Shown here one piece after another: positions 1 through 8,233 of a stretch of 64,000 bases of DNA (positions are counted from its first letter, which is position 1; each line of letters starts with the position of its first letter). A program made the position numbers and the translations under genes. The notes beneath the pieces are model-generated. The model was given only the letters and a program-made list of their open reading frames with translations, had not been told where the DNA came from and did not search any database. This DNA is from Roseovarius gaetbuli (lineage in GTDB: Bacteria > Pseudomonadota > Alphaproteobacteria > Rhodobacterales > Rhodobacteraceae). The DNA lies in NCBI RefSeq assembly GCF_900172365.1, contig NZ_FWFJ01000006.1:1-64000 (forward strand), given 5' to 3'.

Positions 1-1
1 G

Positions 2-88
2 CAATGGCTCTGGACTTACAACAATGAGCGCCCCAACATGGGCATCGGCGGCATAACACCCGCTATGAAACTGAAAACAGCTGCGTGA
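2..88 (+). mobile_element. IS3-family transposase OrfB, C-terminal end (cut by window edge)
   Basis: The last 28 codons of a reading frame that enters from the left edge read QWLWTYNNERPNMGIGG followed by ITPAMKL and a TGA stop. The pattern W-x-Y-N-x-x-R-P-x-x-x-L/I-G-G-x-T-P is the typical C-terminus of the DDE integrase-type OrfB transposase of IS3-family elements. Only this tail is inside the window, so the group and completeness cannot be judged. The element's right end should lie within the next ~50 bases, which include the hairpin at 103–119. Confidence 0.85.
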
Positions 89-102
89 TTTCTACGGCTG
101 GA

Positions 103-119
103 CCCCATTGAAAATGGGG
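103..119. repeat. Hairpin close to the IS right end
   Basis: CCCCATT and AATGGGG pair perfectly across a GAA loop. It sits 14 bases after the transposase stop codon, where the right terminal inverted repeat of an IS3 element is expected. The other end of the element is outside the window, so the exact boundary and target duplication cannot be determined. Confidence 0.4.
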
Positions 120-169
120 GGATTACCGCGGCACCTTAGGTTAAGGGTCTGAGGAAATTGGAGAATACA

Positions 170-331
170 ATGGCCATCCGAGCAAAAACACCCGATCATG
201 TGACCGTGAAACCGGCTGAGGCGCTGCCAGAGTGGGTGACGGCCTATTTCACACCCTCGGCCCCCGCAAACCGGGCTGAACCACCACATCAGAGCGCGCT
301 GGAGCAGATGTACGCCTATTACGAGGCCTGA
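170..331 (+). CDS. Small hypothetical protein (53 aa)
   Basis: This short frame starts MAIRAKTPDHVTVKPAEA and ends LEQMYAYYEA, followed directly by a strong rho-independent terminator. There is a purine-rich AGGA about 15 bases upstream, too far to be a convincing ribosome site. No domain, signal peptide or membrane segment is visible. The aromatic tail and the adjacent terminator suggest a real small gene rather than chance. It lies between the IS end and the next small gene and may have its own promoter. Function unknown. Confidence 0.5.
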   Translation: MAIRAKTPDHVTVKPAEALPEWVTAYFTPSAPANRAEPPHQSALEQMYAYYEA

Positions 332-342
332 GCGCCGTCACA

Positions 343-375
343 CCCCCGGCCAAAACGCCGGGGGGTTCGCGTTTT
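343..375 (+). terminator. Rho-independent terminator
   Basis: CCCCCGGC pairs with GCCGGGGG around a short A-rich loop, with a GTTTTA run a few bases later. It follows the 53-aa ORF ending at 331 and supports that ORF being a transcribed unit. Confidence 0.7.
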
Positions 376-435
376 ATGGGCTTTCCATTTGGTGTGCGCT
401 GCTTGAGGATTGCGCAACCCTGAAGGAGCCTTGCC

Positions 436-642
436 ATGCTGATCGTTGTCGGAGTGATCATTGCCTTTATTCTGGTGCTGATCCTGTCAAACCGGCGCAC
501 GCGGTCGTGCCGGTGGCGGGCGGATCGGCGTCAGGATGGCGAGGCGGGGTCTTGTTTCAACTGTATGACCTGCGGCGCGCAGGTCTTTACATCGACGGGA
601 AAACCGCCTTTGGATTGCGTGGCGAACACGCCGAAATCCTGA
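436..642 (+). CDS. Small membrane-anchored protein with CxxC motif (68 aa)
   Basis: Residues 1–18 are a single hydrophobic helix (MLIVVGVIIAFILVLILS) followed by a basic stretch, which implies an N-terminal membrane anchor with a cytoplasmic tail. The C-terminal half carries SCFNCMTCGAQ, with two CxxC-type pairs, and a second conserved-looking block GKPPLDCV. That pattern suggests a small metal site or redox cysteines. An AAGGAG ribosome site lies 8 bases before the ATG. The next gene (DUF1989) starts 10 bases after the stop, so they may be co-transcribed. The family is not one I can name. Confidence 0.65.
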   Translation: MLIVVGVIIAFILVLILSNRRTRSCRWRADRRQDGEAGSCFNCMTCGAQVFTSTGKPPLDCVANTPKS

Positions 643-652
643 GAGGCCCAAG

Positions 653-1495
653 ATGACCCAACCCGCCGATGCCGATGTCCGCCGCGCTGTGCGCCCGGTG
701 ATCTGTTACCCCAATGACACCCTGCCACGCCCCGACATGGCGCTTTACGGCGCTGCACGGGCAGGGGCCAGGAAGGTGTCAGAGGTGATCGTGCCGGCGC
801 GCGAGGCGGCGTGCTTTCGCGCCGATGCGGGGCAGTTCTTTCGCATCTCAAGCGTTGAGGGCTCGCAGGTGGGCGATCTTAACCTGTGGAACGCGCGCGA
901 CCTTTCAGAGCGATTTTATTCCGGCAAATCGCGCGCCCTGCACGGCACGCATCTGAGTGTGGGCGAGAGGATGTGGTCAAGTTTCCCCTATCTGCGCCCG
1001 ATGGCGACGATCACCGGCGATACTCTTGGCTGGTATGGCATCGACGAATTTGGCGGCTCGGTGCATGACGTGATCGGCACGCGCTGCGATCCCTATACCG
1101 GCAATCTTCTGGCGGGCACGCAGTATCACCATTGCTGTCATTCCAACCTGGCCCGCGCGCTCGCCGATGAAACCGGCCTTACCCTCGCCAAGGCCGAAGC
1201 CCACGTGCATGACGTTCTGAACGTGTTCATGTGCACCGGATTTACCCGCGACACCGGGCAGTATTTCATGAAGGCCAGCCCGGTGCGCCCCGGTGATTAC
1301 CTTGAGTTCTTCGCCGAAATCGACCTGCTTGGCGCGCTAAGTGCCTGTCCGGGCGGGGATTGCTCGACTGAGCATTCCAGCGACAGCGCGGCGTGCTATC
1401 CGATGCTGATCGAGGTCTTTGCGCCCGACCCCGCCGCTCTGTCGGGGTGGCAGAGCCCGCCGGTGAACGGCTATGACCAAAGCCACGGGCGCTAG
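653..1495 (+). CDS. DUF1989 / urea carboxylase-associated family protein
   Basis: This 280-aa protein matches the DUF1989 family (urea-amidolyase-associated proteins; some members are subunits of carboxyguanidine deiminase). Supporting motifs are the conserved GSQVGDLNLWNA near residue 70, the cysteine/histidine cluster YHHCCHSNL near residue 165, and the C-terminal MKASPVRPGDYLEFFAEIDL. The CHH cluster could bind metal. No urea carboxylase or allophanate hydrolase gene is nearby, so a role in urea or guanidine degradation cannot be assigned from context. Its TAG stop lies inside the palindromic repeat that follows. It may be an aminomethyltransferase-like fold protein of unknown substrate. 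Confidence 0.8.
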   Translation: MTQPADADVRRAVRPVICYPNDTLPRPDMALYGAARAGARKVSEVIVPAREAACFRADAGQFFRISSVEGSQVGDLNLWNARDLSERFYSGKSRALHGTHLSVGERMWSSFPYLRPMATITGDTLGWYGIDEFGGSVHDVIGTRCDPYTGNLLAGTQYHHCCHSNLARALADETGLTLAKAEAHVHDVLNVFMCTGFTRDTGQYFMKASPVRPGDYLEFFAEIDLLGALSACPGGDCSTEHSSDSAACYPMLIEVFAPDPAALSGWQSPPVNGYDQSHGR

Positions 1496-1555
1496 AGCAT
1501 GTCGCATGTTCGAGAAGCTCAAAACCGGTCCCCACTTTTGAGCAACATGCTCTAG
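1492..1555. repeat. 64-base palindromic intergenic repeat
   Basis: The ends CTAGAGCAT and ATGCTCTAG are perfect inverted complements. The interior contains a second imperfect dyad (AAGCTCAAAACCGG … CCCCACTTTTGAGC). Elements of this form, with GAGCATGT ends around an ACCGGTC/CCCACTTTTG core, are a known type of dispersed intergenic repeat in alphaproteobacteria. The left arm overlaps the stop codon of the DUF1989 gene. Confidence 0.6.
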
Positions 1556-1559
1556 ATAC

Positions 1560-1596
1560 AAAAACGCCCCCCTGCGCAAACAGAGGGGCGTTTTCT
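1560..1596. terminator. Bidirectional terminator between DUF1989 gene and clpB
   Basis: AAAACGCCCC pairs with GGGGCGTTTT, giving A- and T-tracts on both sides. The two flanking genes converge here, so the hairpin can serve both strands. Confidence 0.8.
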
Positions 1597-1612
1597 TAGG
1601 CTTGGGCCGGGG

Positions 1613-4231
1613 TTAATGAACCACGGCATCCTGTGGCGGTTCCTGCCGGGTGGTGCCGACACGATCCCCGATGATAAGCCCTTCGGCACCGGCCGTGACC
1701 GGCACGGTGGAGCCGTCAAGGATATCACCGGCCAAAAGCGACTCGGCCAGAGGATCCTGCAAGGCGCGCTGGATCACCCGCTTGAGCGGGCGGGCACCGA
1801 ACACCGGATCATAGCCTTCATCGGCCAGCCATTTGCGGGCATCTGCATCCACATCCAGCGTGATCTTGCGCCCCGCCAGACGTTTCATCAAAAGACCAAG
1901 CTGAATGTCGACGATGGCCCCCATATCGCCCCGGCTGAGGCGGTCAAAGATGATCGTTTCATCCAGACGGTTGAGGAATTCAGGCCGGAAGTGGGCCCGC
2001 ACCGCATCCATCACGTCACGCTTGGCGTCCGACGCATCGGCGCCTTCGGGCAGTTGGCTTAGCGCCTGTGCCCCAAGGTTTGACGTCAGGATGATCAGCG
2101 TCTGCTTGAAGTCGACGCGATGCCCCTGACCGTCGGTCAGAACGCCATCGTCAAGCACCTGCAACAGCACGTTGAACACATCCGCATGGGCCTTTTCGAC
2201 CTCGTCGAACAGGATCACCTGATAGGGGCGGCGACGTACCGCCTCGGTCAGAACCCCGCCTTCGTCATAGCCGACATAGCCCGGAGGCGCACCGATCAGA
2301 CGCGAGACCGAGTGTTTCTCCATGAATTCCGACATGTCGATCCGCACCATGGCGTTGTCGTCGTCAAAGAGGTACTCGGCCACCGCCTTGGTCAGCTCTG
2401 TTTTACCCACGCCGGTCGGCCCGAGGAACAGGAACGATCCCAGCGGGCGGTTCTCGTCGTTAAGACCCGCACGCGCCCGGCGCACGGCGTTGGCCACGGC
2501 CTTGACCGCAAGGTTCTGACCGATCACCCGCTTGTGCAGGTTTTCTTCCATCCCAAGCAGCTTTTCGCGGTCACCTTCGAGCATCTTCGAGGTCGGGATG
2601 CCGGTCCAGCGTTCGACCACCTGCGCGATCTGTTCGGGGCGCACGGCCTCTTCGACCATGACGCCTTTGTCCTCGGCCTTTTCGGCCTCGGCCAGCTTTT
2701 TCTCAAGCCCCGGAATGACGCCATAAGACAGCTCGCCGGCCTTGGCGAGGTTGCCTTCGCGTTTGGCGTGATCGAGTTCAATCCGCGCGCGATCAAGCTG
2801 TTCCTTGAGATCGCGGGCCCCGGCAAGCACATCGCGTTCGGCCTGCCATTGGGCGGTCATCTCGGAGGAGCGTTCCTGCAACTCGGCCAGCTCTTTTTCC
2901 AGCTTTTCAAGCCGGTCCTTGCTTGCCGCATCGTCTTCTTTCTTGAGGGCTTCTGCCTCGATCTGCTTTTGCAGGATATCGCGGTCAAGCGTGTCGAGTT
3001 CCTCGGGCTTGCTGTCGACTTCCATGCGCAGACGGCTTGCGGCCTCGTCCATAAGGTCGATCGCCTTGTCGGGCAAAAAGCGGTCGGTGATATAGCGATG
3101 GCTCAGCGTCGCCGCCGTCACCAGCGCCGAATCCGAGATGCGAACGCCGTGGTGAACCTCGTATTTTTCCTTAATGCCGCGCAGGATCGAAATCGTGTCC
3201 TCGACCGTGGGTTCTTCGACCAAAAGTGGTTGGAACCGACGGGCAAGGGCCGCGTCTTTTTCGACGTGCTTGCGGTATTCATCAAGCGTGGTCGCGCCGA
3301 TACAATGCAATTCGCCGCGCGCAAGCGCCGGTTTGATCAGGTTGGCGGCATCCATCGCGCCGTCGCCTTTACCGGCGCCAATCAGGGTGTGCATCTCGTC
3401 GATAAAGAGGATGATTTCACCGGCGGCGGCGGTTACTTCGTTAAGCACGCCCTTGAGGCGTTCCTCGAATTCGCCGCGATATTTCGCGCCGGCAATCAGC
3501 GCGCCCATGTCGAGCGACAACAGCTTTTTGTTGCGCAGGCTTTCGGGCACGTCGCCATTGATGATGCGCAGCGCAAGACCCTCGGCAATCGCGGTTTTAC
3601 CGACGCCGGGCTCGCCGATCAGAACGGGGTTGTTCTTGGTGCGGCGGCTCAGGATCTGCATGGCGCGGCGGATTTCATCGTCGCGGCCAATGATCGGGTC
3701 GATCTTGCCTTCTTCGGCGGCCTTCGTCAGGTCGCGCGCGTATTTCTCAAGTGCCTCATAGGTATCCTCGGCGCTCGCGCTGTCAGCGGTGCGGCCCTTG
3801 CGGATATCGTTGATCGCCTCGTTGAGTTTCTGCGCGGTAACGGCACCGGCCTCAAGCGCGTCCTTGGCGGGCGATTTGACAAGCGCGAGCGCGGTCAGAA
3901 TGCGTTCCACCGGCACAAAGCTGTCACCGGCCTTTTCGGCCAGCTTTTCGGCCTCGGCCAGAACCTTGCCGGTTTGCTGGTCCATGTAGGTCTGTCCGGC
4001 ATCACCAGAGACCTGCGGGATTTTGCCAATTGCCAGATCAAGCGCCTGCACCACACGCTCGGGCGCGCCACCGGCCCGGCGGATCAGGTTGCTGGCAAGC
4101 CCCTCGGGGTCATCCATCAGCGCCTTCAGGATATGTTCGGGGGCAAGTTTTTGATGGCTTTCGCGCATCGCGATGGTCTGGGCGGCCTGAATGAAACCGC
4201 GGGACCGTTCCGTGAACTTGTTGAAGTCCAT
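1613..4231 (-). CDS. clpB: ATP-dependent disaggregase ClpB
   Basis: This 872-aa Hsp100 chaperone works with DnaK/DnaJ to pull polypeptides out of aggregates through a hexameric ring in the cytoplasm. In order it has the N-terminal Clp repeat domain ([17 protein letters not shown] start), the first AAA+ module with GEPGVGKT near residue 206 and [12 protein letters not shown], the coiled-coil middle domain (roughly 400–530), and the second AAA+ module with GPTGVGKT near residue 604 and [13 protein letters not shown]. Length is normal. The start at 4231 is chosen over an upstream ATG because it has AAGGAG at the right distance and matches the family N-terminus. A sigma-32-like promoter lies about 80 bases upstream. 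Confidence 0.97.
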   Translation of the reverse strand: MDFNKFTERSRGFIQAAQTIAMRESHQKLAPEHILKALMDDPEGLASNLIRRAGGAPERVVQALDLAIGKIPQVSGDAGQTYMDQQTGKVLAEAEKLAEKAGDSFVPVERILTALALVKSPAKDALEAGAVTAQKLNEAINDIRKGRTADSASAEDTYEALEKYARDLTKAAEEGKIDPIIGRDDEIRRAMQILSRRTKNNPVLIGEPGVGKTAIAEGLALRIINGDVPESLRNKKLLSLDMGALIAGAKYRGEFEERLKGVLNEVTAAAGEIILFIDEMHTLIGAGKGDGAMDAANLIKPALARGELHCIGATTLDEYRKHVEKDAALARRFQPLLVEEPTVEDTISILRGIKEKYEVHHGVRISDSALVTAATLSHRYITDRFLPDKAIDLMDEAASRLRMEVDSKPEELDTLDRDILQKQIEAEALKKEDDAASKDRLEKLEKELAELQERSSEMTAQWQAERDVLAGARDLKEQLDRARIELDHAKREGNLAKAGELSYGVIPGLEKKLAEAEKAEDKGVMVEEAVRPEQIAQVVERWTGIPTSKMLEGDREKLLGMEENLHKRVIGQNLAVKAVANAVRRARAGLNDENRPLGSFLFLGPTGVGKTELTKAVAEYLFDDDNAMVRIDMSEFMEKHSVSRLIGAPPGYVGYDEGGVLTEAVRRRPYQVILFDEVEKAHADVFNVLLQVLDDGVLTDGQGHRVDFKQTLIILTSNLGAQALSQLPEGADASDAKRDVMDAVRAHFRPEFLNRLDETIIFDRLSRGDMGAIVDIQLGLLMKRLAGRKITLDVDADARKWLADEGYDPVFGARPLKRVIQRALQDPLAESLLAGDILDGSTVPVTAGAEGLIIGDRVGTTRQEPPQDAVVH

Positions 4232-4311
4232 GGGTCTTCTCCTTTTGTTGCAAGCGTTACCCCGCTTGCGCACCCAGCATTAGGCATGCGCGATTGGGAA
4301 CCTCATGACCG

Positions 4312-4340
4312 AGATGGGTTTGTTGCGCCACCTATTCAAG
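4312..4340 (-). promoter_or_regulatory. Sigma-32 (RpoH)-type heat-shock promoter of clpB
   Basis: Read on the minus strand, CTTGAA is followed after 16 bases by CCCATCT, a close match to the RpoH consensus CTTGAA–N11-16–CCCATNT. It would start transcription about 75 bases before the clpB ATG. ClpB is a classical RpoH regulon member. No CIRCE element is seen. Confidence 0.75.
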
Positions 4341-4493
4341 CCCAAGGGTCACCGATTCGTCACAGGGATGCGATGATTTGCGTCAATTCCGCACATTTTC
4401 GTGACCAGCCCTTGGCGTAAGCCGTTGGGATCCCGATCTGTATCAAAGTTATCCACAGGGCCCAAATGGCCCCGAGCACAAAGGATGCAGGCA

Positions 4494-4793
4494 ATGGAAA
4501 CCCGGAAACTGACACTGGACGACATCAGATATAACCCCGAGCGCGGCGCATTTGAGGCGCAGGTTCGTATCCGGCAGGGCGATGATTGGTTCAGCTATCC
4601 GGCGCAGGTCAGCGCGCCGATTCATGCGGATTACGCGCATGTAATGCGCGGGTTGGTCGAGGATGCCGAGGCCGCACATCGCGGCAAGGGCGCCGGTCTG
4701 CGTCTTCGCCTCGCGGCAGGAAATGCGGCCTCTGCGGCGCGGGCGAGCACCATGGTGCAGGTGCAACGATTGTTGCGCGGCATCGCCGCCTGA
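4494..4793 (+). CDS. Conserved hypothetical protein (99 aa)
   Basis: It begins METRKLTLDDIRYNPERGAF, has a charged, all-cytoplasmic composition and ends in an Ala/Arg-rich helix. The start is placed at 4494 because AAGGA lies about 9 bases upstream and the sequence before it looks non-coding. The N-terminal half (aromatic, alternating hydrophobic: FEAQVRIRQGDDWFSYPAQV) suggests beta strands; the C-terminal half is helical. No catalytic motif is visible. It lies divergently from clpB and upstream of another small gene. Function unknown. Confidence 0.7.
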   Translation: METRKLTLDDIRYNPERGAFEAQVRIRQGDDWFSYPAQVSAPIHADYAHVMRGLVEDAEAAHRGKGAGLRLRLAAGNAASAARASTMVQVQRLLRGIAA

Positions 4794-4951
4794 AGGTTCG
4801 GCGGGTCGATTTTGAGCGATCAACCGCCGATTGAATCGCTGATTCAGGCGAGCCCCTGCTTATGGGAGCGGTCGGGGTATTTTCACCCTAGTCGACCAAT
4901 AGTTTACGCCTACATGCTGTCCGATAGTTAAATAGTAAAACGGTTGAGCCA

Positions 4952-5221
4952 ATGAATATTACGAAAGTAACTGTGTGTGCTTTGAAAAGTGAGGTGGTCA
5001 AGCGCTGCCATAGCGCCGTCTTCCTGCTTGAAAATGAGGGTGGTCGGGTCACCATGCAGTCCACCGTTACCGCCGAAGAGGGCGTTGATCCGGCGGCCCT
5101 TGCCGAGGCCCTGCTTGCGGATGCCATCCGGCAATTGGCGCGCCTGCCAGAGTATCGGACTGGCGAAACGCCGATCACCGTGGCCGACGGCGCACTTGAA
5201 GGCGCCTTGCAGGGGGCTTGA
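4952..5221 (+). CDS. Conserved hypothetical protein (89 aa)
   Basis: This 89-aa soluble protein reads MNITKVTVCALKSEVVKR and later VDPAALAEALLADAIRQL, a beta-start followed by an amphipathic helix. The ribosome site is weak (TTGAGCC). The codon choice and third-position GC match neighbouring genes, which supports it as coding. It ends 65 bases before pyrF on the same strand, so it could be the first gene of a pyrF transcript. No family is recognised. Confidence 0.6.
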   Translation: MNITKVTVCALKSEVVKRCHSAVFLLENEGGRVTMQSTVTAEEGVDPAALAEALLADAIRQLARLPEYRTGETPITVADGALEGALQGA

Positions 5222-5286
5222 CGTCACGCCACGGCACCGCGACAAGGGCGCAGGTTTTTCCTGTCCTCAAGCCCCGGAGCGCCCCC

Positions 5287-5979
5287 ATGACCGATGACCG
5301 TCTGATTGTTGCCCTTGATGTGCCAAACGCCATTGCCGGGCTTGAGCTGGCCCAAAAGTTGGGTGATCAGGTGTCGTTCTACAAGATCGGCCTTGGTATG
5401 CTGACCGGCGGCGGGCTTGCGCTTGCGGATGAGTTGAAGCGCGAGCATGGCAAGCGCATTTTCCTTGATATGAAGCTTTTCGATATCGGCGCGACGATCG
5501 AGGCGGCGGTGCGCGGGCTTGCGCAGTTCGACCTTGATTTCCTGACGGTGCATGGCGATCCGCACGTTGTACGTGCCGCGAAAGAGGGCGCATCGGGCAA
5601 GCCGCTCAAGATCCTGGCGGTGACGATCCTGACCTCGCTGGACCGCGCCGATCTTGATGCCGGATTGATCCGGGCGGGGGATATCCCCGATCTGGTGGCC
5701 GAACGCGCGGGGCGGGCCTTTGATGCCGGCGCCGATGGTGTGATCGCCAGCCCGCAAGAGGCCGCGATGATCCGGGCGCTGCCGAATGCGGCGGGCAAGT
5801 TGATCGTGACGCCGGGCGTGCGCCCGGTTGGCGCGGCGCTTGGCGACCAAAAGCGCGTGGCCACCCCGGCGCAGGCGATTGCCGATGGCGCCGATCACAT
5901 CGTCGTCGGCCGACCCGTCTGGGCCGCTCCCGACCCCAAGGCCGCTGCCGCCGCGATCCTCGACGAATTGCGCGGCTAG
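5287..5979 (+). CDS. pyrF: Orotidine 5'-phosphate decarboxylase
   Basis: It decarboxylates OMP to UMP, the last step of de novo UMP synthesis. The 230-aa TIM barrel shows LIVALDVPN at the N-terminus, the catalytic block FLDMKLFDIGATIEAAV (the Asp-x-Lys-x-x-Asp core), and the phosphate-binding TPGVRPVGA and VVGRPVW near the C-terminus. Start at 5287 has GGAG about 8 bases upstream. The TAG stop overlaps the stop of the converging restriction gene in a shared CTAG. The other pyrimidine genes here (pyrD, cmk) are unlinked. Confidence 0.96.
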   Translation: MTDDRLIVALDVPNAIAGLELAQKLGDQVSFYKIGLGMLTGGGLALADELKREHGKRIFLDMKLFDIGATIEAAVRGLAQFDLDFLTVHGDPHVVRAAKEGASGKPLKILAVTILTSLDRADLDAGLIRAGDIPDLVAERAGRAFDAGADGVIASPQEAAMIRALPNAAGKLIVTPGVRPVGAALGDQKRVATPAQAIADGADHIVVGRPVWAAPDPKAAAAAILDELRG

Positions 5980-6890
5980 ATCAGCAAGGTTTCCGGCGGC
6001 CAGTCCAGTGGCATGCCATGCGCGCGGGCGATATCGACCTCGGCCTCGGTTCCGGGGCGATAGGACACGAACTCGCTTGCCGAGCAGGGCGGCAGGCCAA
6101 GCGCGTCGATCAACGGCCCGTCAAAATGGCCGGACAAAAGCAAAATCCCCTCGCGCGCCAAAAGATCGCGCGTGCCGCGCCCGTTGTCCGAGCGAATGCG
6201 GCGCATGAAGTCGTGTTGCTGGGCCACCGCCTCGACCACATCGCGGGTAATGGCCAGCTGTTGCAGCTCGCGAAACAGCGTGGCCATGCGTCGGTTGCCC
6301 GATGCCCCGGCAAAGATGCGCTCGACGACCTCGGGCGCCACACCGCGCCAGAAATTCGCCGGATAGAGGTGATCGCGCAGCAGCCAAAGGATGTGCGCAA
6401 AGCCGCTGGCAGAGACTGTTTTCTTGGCATCCTTGTTCTGGCCCAGGGTCAGATATTCAGGCCGCGCCATGATCAGCCCAAGGTAACAGCGCGCCCGCGC
6501 CTCGTCGGCGGCGACAAGAATGCAAGGGTGATCAACCGCCTCGGTCGGGATCATCCAATTGCTGCCCATGGTGTTCTTGATGTCGACGTCATGGCCCAGA
6601 ATAAGCGTATCAAGCCGCCCTTTGGGCAGGTTCAAAAGCGCGCGCAACTCGATCTCGACCCGCGTGCCGATATAGGTCTTTTCGGTCTTTTCAAGCTCGT
6701 CATAAGAGCGCCGTCCGGTCTTGGGCGTCATGATCACATCGTCGATGCAGTGCCGGAGCATCGCCGGAAAGTTGGTGGCCAGAGCCTCGGCCCCGCCCGC
6801 GCGCTTGGTGATCTCATCGGCGAGGGCCGCGAGCAGCGGGTGATCGGGGTGCCCGGTCTCGACAATGCTGTCTGGAATGGTCTTTTTCAA
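5976..6890 (-). CDS. NaeI-type type II restriction endonuclease
   Basis: The 304-aa protein aligns along its length with the NaeI family (recognition GCCGGC in the prototype). The N-terminal endonuclease domain keeps the catalytic set: Glu79 in VEIEL, Asp94 in GRLDTL, and Asp103-x-Lys105 in GHDVDIK, with the same spacing as NaeI Glu70/Asp86/Asp95/Lys97. The block TGRRSYDELEKTEKTYIGT matches the NaeI TGRW-TEKTH-GT block. The C-terminal DNA-binding domain shows VAQQHDFMRRIRS. The NaeI ligase-like motif (TLDQLYDGQR, around Leu43) is not conserved here. It lies downstream of the C5 methyltransferase on the same strand, with a 64-base gap, forming a restriction–modification pair. Actual specificity is inferred, not shown. 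Confidence 0.88.
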   Translation of the reverse strand: MKKTIPDSIVETGHPDHPLLAALADEITKRAGGAEALATNFPAMLRHCIDDVIMTPKTGRRSYDELEKTEKTYIGTRVEIELRALLNLPKGRLDTLILGHDVDIKNTMGSNWMIPTEAVDHPCILVAADEARARCYLGLIMARPEYLTLGQNKDAKKTVSASGFAHILWLLRDHLYPANFWRGVAPEVVERIFAGASGNRRMATLFRELQQLAITRDVVEAVAQQHDFMRRIRSDNGRGTRDLLAREGILLLSGHFDGPLIDALGLPPCSASEFVSYRPGTEAEVDIARAHGMPLDWPPETLLI

Positions 6891-6954
6891 ATGCGCCGCC
6901 CCGGCAAACCGCTGTGTCGTCTCTCCCTGTCACGGGAGGGCTGATTTGAAAAGT

Positions 6955-7938
6955 TCAGGCGCTCACCGCACGCAGCACGCGCTTGCGCAGCGCCTTGGCG
7001 ATTTGCGCCGAGACCGCCTGTGCCACGGGGGGCGGAAAGGCGTTGCCAACCTGGCGATAGGCGTTGGTTTTCGCGCCGGTAAAGTGCCAGTCATCGGGAA
7101 AGCCCTGAATGCGCGCCACCATCGGCACGGTCAGGCGCGGCATGCCGTTGTGGCCCGGATCGGGCGCCTCGGGGGCAAGGGTGCGCCCCTCAACGCCCAA
7201 AGTGGCCCATGCGGCGCGCGCACGGGTCGGGCCAAGATCGGGGCCACCGTGCTTTTTCGACCCACCAACGATGGTCGGAGCAATTTCATCGGCCTTTGCG
7301 GCCCAATCCTCGGCCCCGCGCCAGCCGCGCGCCGCCATCAGGTCGCGCAGGGTTTCGCCGACGGTCGGCGGGTTGTGCGGGTGCGCCTCGGGCCAGTCAA
7401 ACAGGTCGGCGCGCTCCTTTTGCACGGCGACGATCACCACGCGCGGGCGCAGTTGCGGCACGCCAAAGTCGGAAGCGTTCAACAGCCGCCAGTCGGTCTT
7501 GTAGCCCAGCTTGTCGAGCTGCGTCTTGAGCCGCTCGCGGTAATCGTGGAACACCGCATCGAGAAAGCCGCGCACGTTTTCGATCATCACCGCGCGGGGG
7601 CGGGCGGCGTCGATAATGTCGAGGGCGTCATTGAACAGGTTGCGTTCGTCCTGTTCGCCAAGCTGCTTGCCGGCCACCGAGAACGGCGGACAGGGCAGAC
7701 CGCCGGCGAAAAGGTCCATGCCCCTGTAATCAGCCGCGCGCTCTTTGAAGAGGCGCATATCTTCTTCCAGCACGTTCCATTCGGGGCGGTTATGGCGCAG
7801 GGTGTTGCAGCAATGCTTGTCGATCTCGACAAGCGCGGTATGGGCGAATCCGGCCTTCTCAAGCCCAAGCGCCTGACCGCCGGCACCGGCACAAACCTCC
7901 ACTGATGTCAGCATCTCATCCGCCCCATTTTTGAACAT
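6955..7938 (-). CDS. DNA (cytosine-5)-methyltransferase of the restriction–modification pair
   Basis: It transfers methyl from SAM to C5 of cytosine and should protect the host from the adjacent NaeI-type nuclease. Visible motifs: I (VEVCAGAGGQALGLEKAGF, near residues 13–31), IV with catalytic Cys83 (LPCPPFSVAG), VI (ENVRG, 120–124), VIII (QLRPRVVIVAV) and X (YRQVGNAFPPPVA). The target-recognition region between VIII and X is compact. I place the start at ATG 7938 (327 aa); a TTG at 7965 and an ATG at 7914 are alternatives, and none has a strong ribosome site. It lies directly downstream of tRNA-Gly, a common site for acquired DNA. Confidence 0.93.
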   Translation of the reverse strand: MFKNGADEMLTSVEVCAGAGGQALGLEKAGFAHTALVEIDKHCCNTLRHNRPEWNVLEEDMRLFKERAADYRGMDLFAGGLPCPPFSVAGKQLGEQDERNLFNDALDIIDAARPRAVMIENVRGFLDAVFHDYRERLKTQLDKLGYKTDWRLLNASDFGVPQLRPRVVIVAVQKERADLFDWPEAHPHNPPTVGETLRDLMAARGWRGAEDWAAKADEIAPTIVGGSKKHGGPDLGPTRARAAWATLGVEGRTLAPEAPDPGHNGMPRLTVPMVARIQGFPDDWHFTGAKTNAYRQVGNAFPPPVAQAVSAQIAKALRKRVLRAVSA

Positions 7939-8077
7939 AAAACCCCGTCCGCCCGCCCGGATCAACGCCAGAGTTGGGGGGCGGATTTGTTCTTAATATG
8001 TTCTTACAGAGCCTCGGCTTTTCGATCAAGCCTGAACCTGCGCGGCTCGTTCGCTGTTCTGGCTGTTGGGGAGTGTC

Positions 8078-8151
8078 TGGAGCGGGTAACGGGAATCGAA
8101 CCCGTAACTGAAGCTTGGGAAGCTTTCGTGATACCTTTTCACCATACCCGC
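8078..8151 (-). tRNA. tRNA-Gly (anticodon CCC)
   Basis: On the minus strand the 74-base gene starts GCGGGTATGGT and ends ACCCGCTCCA with encoded CCA. The acceptor stem (GCGGGTA/TACCCGC), D arm, T arm (GGGTTCGATTCCC) and a seven-base anticodon loop TTCCCAA are all present, giving anticodon CCC. The outermost anticodon-stem pair (A·C) is mismatched. The tRNA lies between rplT and the restriction–modification pair. Confidence 0.95.
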
Positions 8152-8233
8152 GTCTGAGCCGGTGAAATATGGCTTTGCAGCGGCGCGGTCAAGGGCCGAT
8201 GCGCGGCCGACATGCGATTCCGTCAAGGGCAGG

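Noticed and set aside
92..289. 65-codon minus-strand frame near the IS end
   Set aside because: It overlaps the IS terminal hairpin and the plausible plus-strand 53-aa gene; no ribosome site and unusual residue content.
2120..4420. Very long open frame (766 codons) on the plus strand opposite clpB
   Set aside because: It mirrors clpB codon structure on the other strand; its product is rich in His, Arg and Gln without domain character. High-GC genes commonly create such shadows.
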